From Echiichthys vipera (Eukaryota; Chordata; Actinopteri; Perciformes; Trachinidae), in contig OY829665.1 of the NCBI GenBank assembly GCA_963691815.1, positions 25,374,906 through 25,438,905 of the forward strand: a DNA stretch of 64,000 bases. The letters are read 5' to 3'. Of the stretch, positions 22,291-34,796 are shown piece by piece. The stretch's first letter is position 1. Each line of letters opens with the position of its first letter. The translations under genes and the position numbers were made by a program. The notes beneath the pieces are model-generated. The model did no database searches and was not told the origin of the DNA. It saw nothing but the letters and a program-made list of their open reading frames with translations.

Positions 22291-22925
22291 ATTCAATTCA
22301 ATTTTATTTACAGTGCCCATTCATAACAAACGTTATCTCAGGAAACTTTACATATGGAGTAGGTAAAGACCACACTCTATGACTTATTTATGATTTACAG
22401 AGACCCAACAGTTCCCCCGTTGAGTACATATTGGTGCACTTCCCCGGTTGGGGAGGAAGAAAAGGAGAGAGAAAGAGAGAAAAGACAGACGGATGGACAG
22501 AGAGACAAAGACAGACACAAAGACAGACAGAGAGACAGTCCCAGAGATGCAAGCAACCACAAAAGTAACAGTAACTATATTAATATCTATAATAATGTGA
22601 ATATGACTTATATGTTATGGCAGTTAATACAGTAGAACAGTAGAAACAAGTACAGCTAAGGTGAAAGAATATGACAATGATAATAATTATGGTGGTAAAT
22701 ATGATTAATGATGAGTAGTGGTAATAACAGCTGTGATACAGTGAGATATATCACTGATGATGTTTTTATGGATACAAATGTTATAATTTATAAGACTAGT
22801 GACAGTATATATGAATAATAGTAATAATATCAGCAGGAAGCATCATGCAGGACCACGGCAGCAGGCACCACCACGATCAGCAGAGGCCTGAGAGACAACA
22901 AAGCACAAACAACTCCGGACAGATG
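22291..22925 (-). mobile_element. L2-like LINE copy B, 3' UTR fragment
   Basis: The left end is the LINE 3' tail (ATTCAATTCAATTTTATTTA on the plus strand). The region to 22925 matches the 3' UTR of copy A (3725-3920), including GAAGCATCATGCAGGACCAC and GGCAGTTAATACAG. A purine-rich AGACAGACAG tract lies at 22480-22550. No coding part. Confidence 0.8.
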
Positions 22926-23990
22926 AGTCTTCATTGTTGCACGGATTGTTGGCAGCTGAGATGGCACATGAACACCCACTGTCTCAATGTCTTCTGGCCC
23001 AACACATTCATCAATGGTGGACTTTCACTGCTTCACTTGAGCATTTGGTAAGTCCTTCCCTCTGTCAGGTCGTCAGCTCTTCTTGTTATCACAGCTCCTC
23101 GATCAGTGGGGCCTTTTGCCATGGTCAGCCTCCATGTTGGATAACAGACAGAAATTTCTTTTGGATCGGTACTGTGAGGTTGGCCAATCACTGAAAACAT
23201 GCAATAACTGAAGCACTGGGATTTTTATCCTTTAGAAAAGTGAGAACTTTTGATAGGAGAGCCCAAATAGCTGATGGGTCATGGTGAAAAGAGGAGCTGA
23301 TAGAACAGACCAAAATGAGAACCTTGTTAGTATAGGCAAGACCAGTGTGAAGTTAGGCCTGTTTGTGAGAATCCCCAAAATGGACAGCCTGTATTTCACT
23401 GCTATATTTGCAGAGAGAAATCTTTTCAAAATAAATTTGCAGGACAATCTCCTCCTCACTGACATTCTCTTTGAGACTACAAAGAAAAGTGTACTGGTGT
23501 GTTATATACATGTTTCCTCAGCTTTTCTCTTAGTCCTTTTGAAAAGTCCTTCAGCAAGGTATGGACATTACCATAGACCTTTTCCTTGATGGTCAAGTGT
23601 ACTGTGAATGTTTATATCGTACCATATTTCTTGGTCTCTCTCTCTCTTCAGCTTTTGCCTTCCGCTCATACCAGTTTGTTTGGGCTCCTGGATCAGAGTT
23701 TGTGATTTTGTAGCTCTTTAGCTTCACAAATGGAACATTCTGTGTACATGCATTCGTAGTTGTAGTTTTTGTGTGTGCGTGCGTGCATTGATACTGTGTC
23801 GGAGATTTTTGTGAAACATGTTGTCTTTAAAAAATATCCAAAAACATATTGACTTTGCTACGTTGAAGGCCCAGTGCCAGACCTCACGGTTCACTGCTGA
23901 TCAACTAGTGTTACTCACTGGATTCGGACAACACGCTATAATTGTTACTAACGCTAAATAAATTAAATTGTATTGACATTCGCTACTCAC
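22926..23990. other. No gene recognised
   Basis: The ORFs present (for example 22934-23194, 23281-23589) lack recognisable domains, splice sites or repeats. Confidence 0.45.
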
Positions 23991-23991
23991 C

Positions 23992-25340
23992 TTCCATTTG
24001 CTGTCATTCGCTATGTTTCGGACTCGGTCTCCGGTACTGCAGCTGGATACTACTTGGCTCCTCTCTAGATTCTTAATAAATTCATCATTGTCAGTCTCTG
24101 CAATCTGCGCGTCACACTCAAGAATATCTGCAATCTTCTAGAGACTATGACCCAGTTTAAGAGCCAAAGATGGAGTTTTGTAGATTTTTTTGTCTTCATT
24201 ATAGCCAGCCATGTCCTTTACTGCTTCCACAACAAAGTTGAGGTTGGATGGTACATAGAAGTCCTCAATTCGTTTCAATCTACCAGCTTTCCGTGTTCGC
24301 CAAATAAGTCTGCATTTTTCGTCTGATGTACTCCTGTTGTCCACGCTTTGTATACAAATGTTCTCCAAGTCTCGAAATGCTTTTCTCATGCTTGATTATG
24401 TCAGTTACCTCACCTTGGTACATAGTATTTACCAGCTCCCAAACTATTTTGCTAACACCATCTGGGACAAGTGATTGGATCTATGCAATGTACTGAAAGT
24501 GCTTAGATCATGCTAGTTAGCTTAGCATGCTAGGTCGCTTATTTGCATTCATCAATCAGTAATTAAAATTACTGGGTGTGTATGCTGTGTCCTATGTGGT
24601 TGACCAGAATAGTTCCTTTGTGCTCACCAGCTACATATTGTATTTTTGCTAAATTTAACGTTGAGTTTGTTGTATTATATATTGCTACCGAAGAACAGTA
24701 ATAAGAGCTTGTTTAGTGCACGATGAGCGAGCCTCTGAATGACTGGGTGTGTATGCTGTGTCCTACGTGGCTGACCAGGATAATTCCTTTGCGTTCATCA
24801 AAAATAAATCAGACCAGACTGAGAAGCAAGTGTGGATTCCTTCATTTAAACACAGCACAGAGTTCACATTGGTTATAGAAGCAATGCCTCACAGTTAATG
24901 CGGTGCAGGTAGTCACTTGCTTTCACTGGTTTTCCAGCTTGCAGACTCAGGATGTGTTCCACTGCCAGTTTTTAGGACCTCATTATTATGAGCCCGGCCT
25001 CCTTTGTTTCTAGATGAGGTCAAAGTGTCATTGTTGTTCCTTTGACTTCAAAAGAAAAGTGATTACTTGCCTCAAGATGGGACAGTATAGATGCTTTTTA
25101 CTTCAAACTCTGGCACCATCTTCCTTTTTTTTTCAGCTTCAAATCCAACAGGTCACTTTCTGCTCTCATATCATCTTTATATAAAGAGGTCTTAAAAAAT
25201 GTCTGTTTTCTATAAGTCCTCTTTAAAGTCTTCAAGTGCTCCCTTTTTTGTCTGAATATATTCATCACCACTGCTTTCAAGGGTGCTCATAGATTTTTCT
25301 TCCGACACTTTAGAGATTCCTTCCAGGTATTCTTTGGTAA
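23992..25340 (-). pseudogene. Degraded coding relic of an unidentified repetitive gene family
   Basis: The minus strand from 24389 encodes MRKAFRDLENICIQSVDNRS and continues through SLALKLGHSL. After a one-base shift it goes on through NDEFIKNLERSQVV to a GTGAGT donor near 23991. Upstream (25340-25010), after a TTCCAG acceptor, blocks such as FTKEYLEGISKVSEEKSMS and DGARV, stop, SKKHLYCP suggest an earlier zinc-finger-like exon with stops. The pieces lie in order on one strand and look like one decayed gene. I believe similar proteins occur in many copies in fish genomes, but I cannot name the family with confidence. Confidence 0.4.
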
Positions 25341-25782
25341 ACTGGAAATAAAATAAACAAGACCCTTATAGATTAATTGTCTGCAAGAAACAGTAACCAA
25401 TATGAATATAAACCCCATAAAACCTGGGTAACGGAACCTGACAATCAACCTTTGTGCACCATACAGGGTAAGGGTAAGGCTATGGCTATATGCACTGTCA
25501 GAGTTTTGTTAACAGCTACAGTACAAGGAAAACAGAAGGCCACAGAGGTAAATTATAGGGCTGCCCCAGAATAAGAATTTTCCTGGTCGACCTGCAGTTG
25601 TCATTTAGGTCCATTAGTCGACGGATCGTTCCATGTAAGGCCTAAATGGTAATTTACAAGTGCACGTGACACACTGAGCAAGACGCATGTTAATTACAAT
25701 GTCAGCATTCCATCACCAATCGCCACAACCCTATTGAGTATCTATTAGTTAAGGCTGCTATTAATGAAAAATACTCTCTCTC

Positions 25783-25820
<38 letters not shown>

Positions 25821-25838
25821 CATCAATCAATCAATAAA
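25783..25838. repeat. (AATC)n microsatellite
   Basis: About twelve tandem AATC units with one CATC variant. Confidence 0.95.
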
Positions 25839-25839
25839 G

Positions 25840-28265
25840 ATACACAACTCAAATATTTAAAAAAAACTTTAAATTGTTACATTTGAGCAGAGAGTTTGGT
25901 GTGGTGGTAGAATGGGTTAGGTTTGGTTCACCAAAATAAAATAATAAGCCCACTTTTTATTTTAGCTCATTTATTTTTAATCATGTTGTTTGAACCTACA
26001 GTTTAACATTTTGCTGTTGTTGTGTAATACAATGACATACAGTTTGTCAAAATAAAATGAACATAGTCTAAATTAAACAATTGGATTTTTGGAGGAAAAG
26101 TAATAGTTTAGATTAATCGATAAACAGTTCAGTAGATTAATCAACAGAAAAATGTCGGGGGGTGATGTTGAAGTGAGCCAAAGCCTGTCTCCAGGCAGAG
26201 CCGGCCGAGCCGCAGTTAGCTAGCAACTTGGTCAAAAGCGGCGGCTAGCTAATCACCTCGGTTGGCTTTCTGACACTCTAACCACGCATTTGGAGCGATG
26301 ATCCAAATATGAACAAGCGTCGCGTTACTTGCGTTTTGAAATGTCAATTTACTAATAAAATGTTTAAATGTGTTTTTCTGTTACTTTCTTAAAAAAGTTT
26401 TATTAAAGACCCAGACATGTCACTGTATACTGTAGTATTTGTTACCACTGCCAGAACATATCATCATTGTCTCAGTGGGGATTTTTTTCCTTTTTTTTTT
26501 TCTGCAGATGAAACCAAACACCAAAACCAACCACAGAAACTGGGGTAAAGGAGCAGTAATAACTATAACACTAGAGTCATGATTGCAGTAGCCTATAATC
26601 ACATCAATAATAATAGCACTATCACCATCATAAGAATACTACGGTCTGCCCCTGACTAGATCACAAAGAGTAGTGTAGAAGTAGAGTCTAATCCATTTGC
26701 TAAGCGTATTCACTGTGTTTGATGGCCGGTTGGCTCAGGGCTGCTCAGCATCACCAAAGCATTGGCTCTATATCCTTTAACACATTTCTTGTCTTCTCTT
26801 GACGACAGATAGAGGCCTGCAGATATGGGTCAGCTCCAATGGATGACAGGTGGACTTCATTGCAATTAATGGAAAGGTCTGTCACCGCCGGAATGTGACA
26901 GGGCTCACCGCACACTCTCCGAGAAACCGAAGCCAGGGCAGAGACCACGGCCAATTATCAAATCATTATTAAATCATCATCAGGCTGCACTGGTACCAGG
27001 CGAAGGAGGAAATCATATGTAAAGCCTGCGCCAGCAGAGGGAAGCTGCAGTACAGAGGCTCTCCCATTGCGCCGGAGATGGTGGAGCAGCGCCAGAAATA
27101 CTGGTGATGTCAGAGCTTTATAACCTGGGCTTCAGACCCACGTTGCTGTTCCCTGCCAGGCTTGTCATCACAATGAAGGACGGAGGGAGGAGAAAGCTCT
27201 CTTCGGTCACAGAGGCGAAGCCTTCGTAACATCCACCCGTGCGAAAGAGCCCTGATGACCGCGGAGGGTTGTTGATTTCACTGCAGACGAGCCACTGTGA
27301 TGTTTTCTGGATAACCATGAGTTTGTGTGGTGCTTAAGGCCGAAACTTATTTTTAGACTGCAGCACTAAGTTAAAGTCCTGATGGACCGTTGAAATTCTG
27401 TCTGTTAAAGAGTTTTGAACAGAAACAGCTAAATGGACATTTTAACACACTGTGGACATGTTGACACGAGATCCAATGTTTTCTGGTGTTTTCTAATGTT
27501 TTTTTTCATCCTTTTTTTGTCTGCCAGCTCACACTATTATGTGAATTCAAATTATTTTTAATCAGCCTCCGTGCCAAGTACTGGAAGCTCGTCCACGTGT
27601 GGATTTCAGTTTGTTTTTATATATTTTTATCACAGCTTTATTTTCTTTTCTTTTAAATTTTTATCACCATCCGCTGCAGGGTTATCTGAAGTATTCTTGT
27701 TCTCTGTTTGGTCAAAGGGCTTTACTGAAGCCTGACACTTAGACTCATAGACTGATGTACAGAGGTGACCTGTATCGATACAGCATGTGCATTCTAACAC
27801 AGGGTGTACTGTGGGTTTCATACATGCACTTTATTTATCTTATCTGATGTAGAAAATTACCATCATGGCCTGCCTGCGTTATGGCATTTTGGTGCCCCCT
27901 GCTGGCTGATTTCATTTAATTTATTTTACATGGTTTTGTATTTGTCTGCTCTGGAATCTCTTCAGTTTATTATTTTTTCTCCTTTCTTGTAGTGATTCAC
28001 GGGGGTCAAACACTGTTAGTTAAGGGAGGAGACCCTGGAAGCTCAGTTAGCTGTTAGTTGCGAGCTGGAGAACTCAGAAGGTTTTTTTCTATGGGACATT
28101 GGTCACAATGTTACTGTCTTGTTTCTTTTCATGTTGTTTTGTTCAGTTTTATGTGTTTGGGTTTCTTTTTCTTTTTTGGTCTGTTTAACCCATCCTCTCC
28201 ACTCTTCCTCCACTATTTCAGATTACTTTAAGGTCATGCAGTGTCATTCTAACTTATTATTATTG
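25840..28265. other. Gene-free stretch
   Basis: About 25557-26150 has GGGCTGCCCC and GATTAATCGATAA motifs seen in the ends of teleost hAT-type MITEs, but no clean pair of ends could be matched. 26700-27330 is free of obvious repeats and moderately GC-rich. No supported gene. Confidence 0.4.
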
Positions 28266-28270
28266 TTCCT

Positions 28271-29262
28271 ATGGCTAATGCTGTAAAGACAGGTATTGGA
28301 GTGCGTCTGATTTCCTGGAATACTAAGGGAATGAACAAAGCAATCAAAATCGGTAAGGTCCTGACACAGTTACAGTACCTTCAGGGGGATGTGATGTTTC
28401 TGCAGGAAACACATCTCAAATCAGCGGACACCTCAAGTTTTAAGAGGGCGTGGATAAACCAGTTATTCCATTCCAAGTTTACAGATAGAGTTAGAAGGGC
28501 AGCTATCATTATTCATAAAAGGGTCATGTTTGAGACAACAAATGTAATCCTAAATACTGAAGGCCGCTATGCCATCGTTTTGGGCACACTCCATAACACA
28601 CTAGTGGTCTTAGTTTGGGTTTATGCGCCCACCTGGGACGATGAACAGTTTTTTACAAGGTTATTCGCCAAAATCCCAATGTTTTGGAATGTTTTGTTTT
28701 GTGAATATCACCCAATAGTCACTTCTGACCTTTCTCCTACCACAGCTGACATTAGTTTTCGACGAGATACAATTCCACGTTCACCGTGAAGGTTCAGCTC
28801 ACACGGATTATATAAATATTTTGTTGCGACTCAAATCTGCTCTTACATAGAGTTTAATGACACCCCGACGTCAGCAGCAGCACTCTATGGGAAGCACTTA
28901 AAGCTGTGATATCTTATATTTCTCAGATGAGAAGGGCTGAATGGGATAGGCTTGTGGAAATTGCAGAGGAGCTGATGAAACTTGATGGAACTTATGCCAC
29001 CTCAGAGACCAGACCAGTCTCACTTTTAAACATAGATTGTAAGAGTCTTGCTAAGTTCCTCACCCTATGCATCCAAAGTGTGATGTCATCGATAATTTCG
29101 CTAGATCAGACAGGCTTCATTATGGAGACACCCATTCTTCAATACCAGAAGGCTGCTCAACATCATATTCTCACATGGATCGGACACTCCTGAGGTCGTA
29201 GTGGTGCTGGATGCAGAGAAAGCCTTCGACCGGGTAGAGTGGGGCTTTCTATTTTTACATTC
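28271..29262 (+). mobile_element. L1/Tx1-clade LINE fragment: endonuclease and RT pieces
   Basis: 28271-28789 encodes the N-terminal apurinic endonuclease (LISWNTKGMNKAIKIGKVL, then DVMFLQETHLK and VYAPTWDDEQFF), with the conserved Asn and Glu of the active site visible. The frame then degrades and the element jumps to RT segments: RPVSLLNIDCKSLAKFLTL at about 29010, and VVLDAEKAFDRVEWGFLF at about 29200, the RT motif A region. Large internal deletions and frame changes make it inactive. Confidence 0.85.
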
Positions 29263-29267
29263 AATGT

Positions 29268-30430
29268 CTAGTCCAGAGGTGGGAAATTATTTTTTCCATG
29301 GGGCAAGATGAGACACAGAAAATATTGTGGGGCAAAAGGCTAAACTCAATTCTGCATACAATTAATTGTATATCTTTATAAAAAGCAGTAAATGGCTTAG
29401 TTTTGACAAGCTGGTAATAATTAAGCAATAACAAAGTGAGGTTGCCTTTCAAAATTTTTATTTTATTCAATCAAATTTCTGAAAGCAATGGTAAACAAAA
29501 TGTGAACTTTTTTTTTCCAGTCACATTCACTCCAAAACATTTTTTGAGTTTCAAATACTGTTGAAAAGAGGTTCTTGGCATTCTAAAAACATCACAATAT
29601 TATCTTTGTGTTTCAAACATTAAGCGACATCATATTGAACTATCACTGCACTGTGATTTTGAGAAAAAGCCTTCCAAAGAAAGTCTCCCAGTTCACTGCT
29701 TGTTGGTGTCTTTACATGCCTACATTTGTAGTCTAACCACCTCATTTGGTGTTTTTAAGTTCTTTTTTTTTCTTGTTCAGAGAGAAATCTAGTCTCTGCT
29801 GGGCTTTAACGAGTGCTTCAAAGAAGGTTAAAAATGTTTTTTCACATATGTAGGTAAAGCCAAAGAGAACCAATGTTTGGAAAGTTCTTCTCCTTAAGAG
29901 AAGAGTAGAAATCCAGCAGGGATCCTGACTTAAAGTGCTCTGCCAGTACTGCATCAAACTGCAGGTCAATGAGTTCCAGCTGAACATCACTGGGTGCATT
30001 ATTCACACTGCAGGTAAGGTGGAGAGGAAATCATGTGCATTTCATCTTCGATTCTTCTGAGATCTTCAAATCGCATCGAAAAATCACCAAGCAATGCAAT
30101 GCTAACATGGTTGAGTACCTGCTGAGGTGATCAGCTGATGGTGTGACTTCTTTCAGGGTTTGCATGTGAGTGAGAGCATTGCTCTCCAGTTGGCTTGAAA
30201 GAATGTTGGGATGTCTTTGCCTTTCTTCTCACAAAACTCTCGAATCTCTGCTTTCAGGTCCCAGACTCTTTTTATCAATTCTGCCCAGGCTGAGCCATTT
30301 GACAGCTGTGTGGTAGCCGATGTCACTTTTCTCAGTCTCATGCTCCTCCAAAAGTGCGATCAACTGTCTGTGATTCAATGCCCGTGCCCTGATGAAGTTT
30401 ACAACAAACTGTATGTTGGTGTATAATACA
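29268..30430 (-). mobile_element. hAT (Charlie-like) transposase remnant
   Basis: The left end reads CAGAGGTGGGAAATTATTTT, a hAT-type terminus. The minus strand from 30415 encodes IRARALNHRQLIALLEEHE and SDIGYHTAVKWLSLG. After a one-base shift it continues with RVWDLKAEIREFCEKKGKDI (30300-30210). These match the GTF2IRD2/ZBED-related hAT transposase family as I remember it. Further degraded segments extend to about 29740. The right terminus is missing where the next LINE begins. Confidence 0.75.
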
Positions 30431-30473
30431 ATGCAAAAATACCAATTTCTGATCGGCGTCGATTTCAGTCCCT

Positions 30474-31870
30474 TTATCTTGCATACTCTGCATCTTTCTG
30501 AGACACAATGTTCCTAACTTTCGCAATATTACGCAGGTGAAAATATGAATTCCTTGTCGTAAGTTTTATGTGAGAATCGAAGGAGATATCCTGATCAAAA
30601 ATAACACCCAGATTCCTTACTCTGGTGCTGGAGGACAACACATCATCAATAGTGTCGAAGGCAGCACTAAGATCTAGTAAAACAAATACAGAAACAAGTC
30701 CTTTGTCTGAAGCTATTAGAAGGTCATTAGTCATTTTTACCAGTGCTGTCTCAGTGCTATGATTCGCCGACTCATTTCTCGAGGATCTTAGAGAGAAAAG
30801 GAAGGTTAGATATAGGTCTATAGTTGGCTAGAACCTCAGGATCAAGACTGGGCTTTTTAAGAAGAGGTTTAATTACAGCTACTTTAAAAGACTGTGGTAC
30901 ATAAGCTGCTGATAAAGATATGTTAATCATATCTAATACAGGAGTGCTAACTATAGGTAACACTTCTTTAAGTAACCTAGTCGGAATAGAGTCTAGGAGA
31001 CAAGTAGAGGGCTTTGATGCTGAAATAGTAGAGGTTAATTTGTTAAGGTCAACTGTAGAAAAGCAGTCCAAGAATATATCAGGTCGTGCAGTTGGTTCCT
31101 GGGTTCCTGGGTTTGAAGAAAAATTGGTGCCAAGCGAGTTGATTTTGTCTCTAATAGTTATAATTTTGATATAAAAGAAGGTCATGAAGTCGTTACTATT
31201 GAGGGTTATAGGAATGACTCAATAGAGCTGTGGCTCTCTGTCAGCCTGGCTACAGTGCTGAAAAGAAATCTAGGATTGTTTTTATTCTCCTCTATTAAAG
31301 ATGAGTAATAGGCTGCTCTGGCATTACGGAGGGCCTTCCTATATGTTTTTAGACTTTCATGCCAAGCTAAGCGAGATTCCTCCAATTTAGTAGAGTGCCA
31401 TTTACTTTCTAATTTTCGAGATATTTGTTTTAATTCACTGGTTTGTGAGTTATACCACGGAGCTAACTTCCTCTGTTTCCATCTTCTTTTTTAACGGAGC
31501 AACAGAGCCGAGTGTTGTCTGTAGTGCGCCTGTGCGCCTTAGTTTAGGTTTAGGGTTGATAAATAGTCATAAATAGCTGCCTCCTCCTCGACCACTGCCT
31601 CGAGGAATATGAGTATCAAAATGACTTGGAGGAGTGGATTCATTTAGGCAACATATTTTTCATGACAAAGCCGTGTTTCAGTCAGACAGAGTAAATCAAT
31701 ATGGTTATCTGATATCAGATTGTTTACTAATACAGCTTTAGATGACAGAGATCTGATGTTTAAAAGTCCACATTTTATTTTCTGATTTTGTTGCATTATC
31801 GCAGATTTGGTGTTGATTTGTATCAAGTTTTTCTCTATAGCGCCTCTTCTGTTCATTTTTGATCTGGTTA
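30474..31870 (-). pseudogene. LINE ORF2 (endonuclease, linker, reverse transcriptase), deleted
   Basis: The endonuclease N-terminus (about 31800-31650) contains CGLLNIRSLSSKAVLVNN and LLCLTETRL with the catalytic Glu. The rest of the endonuclease is lost. The linker (31440-31200) has KLESKWHSTKLEESRLAWHE. The RT N-terminus (31185-30772) contains KPSTCLLDSIPTRLLKEVLP and LANYRPISNLPFLSKILEK. A second RT piece (30734-30474) has LLDLSAAFDTID fused to later sequence, so the YADD active site is missing. Confidence 0.85.
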
Positions 31871-32049
31871 ATTTAGATGATCGTGGGGCACACAGCGTTT
31901 GTATACTATACTGAGCTGGAAAATACTCCTCAGGGAGCGCAGAGAGGTGTGTTAGACTGCCATTCTTCTTCCTGGGCACCTGCGATAAAGGCAGCGCGGA
32001 GTGGTGTATTAAACTGTGACTCTGCTTCCTGATATCCAACACTGGGTTG

Positions 32050-32796
32050 GCATGGTTTTAGACAGCTAACAACTGCGTCCAGGTTCTTAGATATGAGAGC
32101 AGCACCCTCCAAAGTAGGATGAATACCATCTCTGCTAATAGATGGTAATAATAATTTTCCCCAGAAAGACTGCCAGTTATCTACGACACTATATTTACCC
32201 ACATTATTCACCGGGCACCATCCAGACAGCCAGCGACGGAATGATGATATGCGGCTATACATGTCATCGCAAGTCAAGTTGGGCAGGGGACCAGAGAAAA
32301 TTACGGAGTCCGACATAGTTTTTGCATATGCACAAATCGACTCCACATTAATTTAAGTGACCTCCGCTTGACGTAATCGGATGTCATAACCGTCGACGTG
32401 AATAACAATCTTATCATATTTACGTTTATCCTTAGCCAGCAGTTTCAAATAGGACTCAATGTTGCCCGCTCTGGCCCCTGGGAGGCATTTTACTATGGTC
32501 CCTGGTGTCGCTAAGTTCACGTTTCTCAGAATGGAGCTGCCAATAACCAGTGTTGTTTCATCAGCAGGTGTGTCACTGAGTGTAGAAAACTTGTTTGAAA
32601 CGTGAACAGGCGGATGGTTAACCATGGGCTTCGATTTAGAACTATGCTTTCCTCTCACAGTCACCCAGGAGGACCCTGGCTGCTCAGGGATTGCTGGGGG
32701 AGGGTTAGCAGAAGCTAACGCTACACAATGTGGCTTTGCACCGGCTAAAGTTATAGGTGGCCGGCTAGCTACCGTAGCACAAGACTGAGCTTCCAT
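32050..32796 (-). pseudogene. LINE ORF1 with SGNH esterase-like domain
   Basis: Starts MEAQSCATVASRPPITLAGA. A Pro/Ser-rich linker (about residues 20-80) leads to an SGNH/GDSL-like hydrolase fold: block I ETTLVIGSSILRNV, then GARAGNIESYLKLLAKDK, then IVIHVDGYDIRL and finally RDGIHPTLEGAALISKNL, which carries the Asp and His of block V. In fish L2/CR1 elements the third block usually reads GGND; here it is DGYD. A frame change falls near 32350. ORF1 esterases of this clade are thought to bind membranes or lipids; the role is unproven. Confidence 0.75.
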
Positions 32797-33309
32797 GGTG
32801 CTGAGCCGTGCCTCTAACTCACTGAGCCTCTCCTACAGCGCTACAAATACGCTACACTTATTACATTTTCCATTATCACTAAAGGAGGCAGAGGAGTAGC
32901 TAAACATAAGACACTCCGAGCAAGAGAGAGCAGGAGAGAGAGCGGGGGAAGCCATCACCACCTGAGAAGCTAACTGCTAAGCTAAAGTGGCTAACAGCGT
33001 GTAACATTTATTTAGCAAGAAAGCGGCTGAAAGAAGGAGAGCTGTGAGTGCTTGAGTAGAACTAGTTGATTTTTAAATGTTAAGCGGTTACTCTCTCTCT
33101 TCCTGTTACCGTAACAACAAGCAACAAACAGAACGCGACTGACAACAAAACTATAAAGACTGATCAGATAGGTAACGTTATGTTTGGCACCGTCATGAAA
33201 AACTAAACATAGAGGCATCCAGGAGGACAGCTAATGTAACTCAGTCTCTTCCTGTTTATCCGTCATTACAGCAACCTCGTTATTGGTTTTGGTTTATGAA
33301 TGTACTAAA

Positions 33310-33770
33310 AGTAGATGTAGTACATTGACTAAATTAATTTAAAAATAAACAAATAAAAATATATCGAGTACATTGACCAAATTAATTTAAAAATAAAGAA
33401 AAATCAGATTTATTACATTGACTAAATTAATTAAAAAATAAACAAAAGCAGATTTAGTACAATGACCAAACCAATTCAAAAATAAACAAATAAGAAGCAG
33501 ATTTAGTACATTGACCAAACTAATCTAAAAATTAACACACAAAAAGCAGATTTAGTGCATTGACTAAATTAATTTAACAATAAATAAACAAAAAACAGAT
33601 TTAGTACATTGACCAAATTAATTTAAAATAAAGAGTAGATTTAGTACATTGACTAAACTAATTTAACAATAAATAAACAAAAAGCAGATTTAGTACATTG
33701 ACTAAATTAATTTAAAAATAAATAAATATAAAGTAGATTTAGTACATTGACTAAATTAATTTAAAAGTAC
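33310..33770. repeat. AT-rich minisatellite, about 48-bp unit
   Basis: About ten tandem copies of a 40-58-bp unit, each beginning near TAGTACATTGACTAAATTAA and ending in a variable AAATAAACAAA tail and GCAGATT. Units differ mainly in tail length and in ACTAAA versus ACCAAA. Confidence 0.9.
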
Positions 33771-33774
33771 GTTA

Positions 33775-34230
33775 AAAAAAAGATAATGATAAAGTAATCC
33801 ACTGCAGTGGAATTCCACTGCAGCTTTGATACACACACTTACCAGCAGCCGCTCCTTACTCCTTTGGTTTGGAGATCTTTTGTCACATTTGAAGTCACCT
33901 TGTGGTTTCCACATAAACCGCAATTTGCCCTGGGCATACTGGAATATAATTCCTGCCCAGTACGAGTCCGGTTAACCTGTCTTGGTTATTTTATTGAGAG
34001 AAAACCACCGGTCAACCTGTAGTGGTAGCCGAGTACTTGACTGCGGTTGAAAAAACATGCGCATGGCCCTAGCTTGAACGTTGGCTTTCCCCGCCCCTTT
34101 CTCATCCTCCTCCTCCTCCCCATTTGTTAGGACATGTTCGGAACTGTTAGGAACGGGGCCGTTTGTTAGGAGGCGTTAGGACCGCATAGGCAGTCCAATT
34201 GCTGGAGATGAAGGCCGGCTTCATGTAAAG
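33775..34230. other. No gene recognised
   Basis: Mixed sequence between the minisatellite and the SINE; no supported ORF or repeat. Confidence 0.4.
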
Positions 34231-34234
34231 AGGC

Positions 34235-34365
34235 TAAAGGTCCTTGAGGCATCGGCCGTGTGTTCGACTCTGACTTGCGGCCCTTTGCTGCATGTCTCCC
34301 CCTCTCTCTCTATCACCCCATTTCCTGTCTGTCCGATCTAATAAAACTGCCAAAAAAATAATCGT
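34235..34365 (+). mobile_element. tRNA-derived SINE, 5'-truncated
   Basis: A B-box-like GTGTTCGACTCTGAC is followed by the body CGGCCCTTTGCTGCATGTC, a CT-rich tract and a tail with AATAAAACTGCCAAAAAAAT, a common teleost SINE layout. The A box is degraded. Confidence 0.65.
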
Positions 34366-34796
34366 AAAAAAAACACTCACACACACACACACACAGAGGC
34401 CGAACATACCGTAACAACACAGTACGGCATAGCAATCAGTTCGAGCTCAGCAGTTTTAAACAAATGTTCAATATGTTTCAGTTTTTACATCTTCAACTCC
34501 TTTACACACACATTTTGTGAAAAACAAGAACAATGTGCCTTGTGGCCAGTGACGGATTAAGCTGGTCATGGGCTCCTAGGCTCCTGTTTGTTTGGGGCCC
34601 CCCCACATTATTAATCATGCTTTATCAGAAAAAAGAGCAGAAGAAGAGTCCGCAACCTTGAAAAATCCTGTCAATTTAGGATGTTTTCTTAGTAGATCGT
34701 AGTCTCACTTCTCTTTCAGTCATAGTGCTTTCGTGCTCTGTTATCACATTTCCTTTATGACATTTTGCCGCTGGACTGTCTAGTAACAGTGCAGCC

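Larger units (their letters stand above)
30474..32990 (-). mobile_element. L2-like LINE copy C with ORF1 and ORF2 remnants
   Basis: Both LINE ORFs are visible in order on the minus strand: ORF1 (32796-32050), then endonuclease, linker and RT of ORF2 (31870-30474). Several internal deletions are evident. One joins LDLSAAFDTID directly to VLSSSTRVRNLGVIFDQ, removing the catalytic centre of the RT. It is the longest L2-like copy here and gives the reference for the interrupted copy A. Confidence 0.88.
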
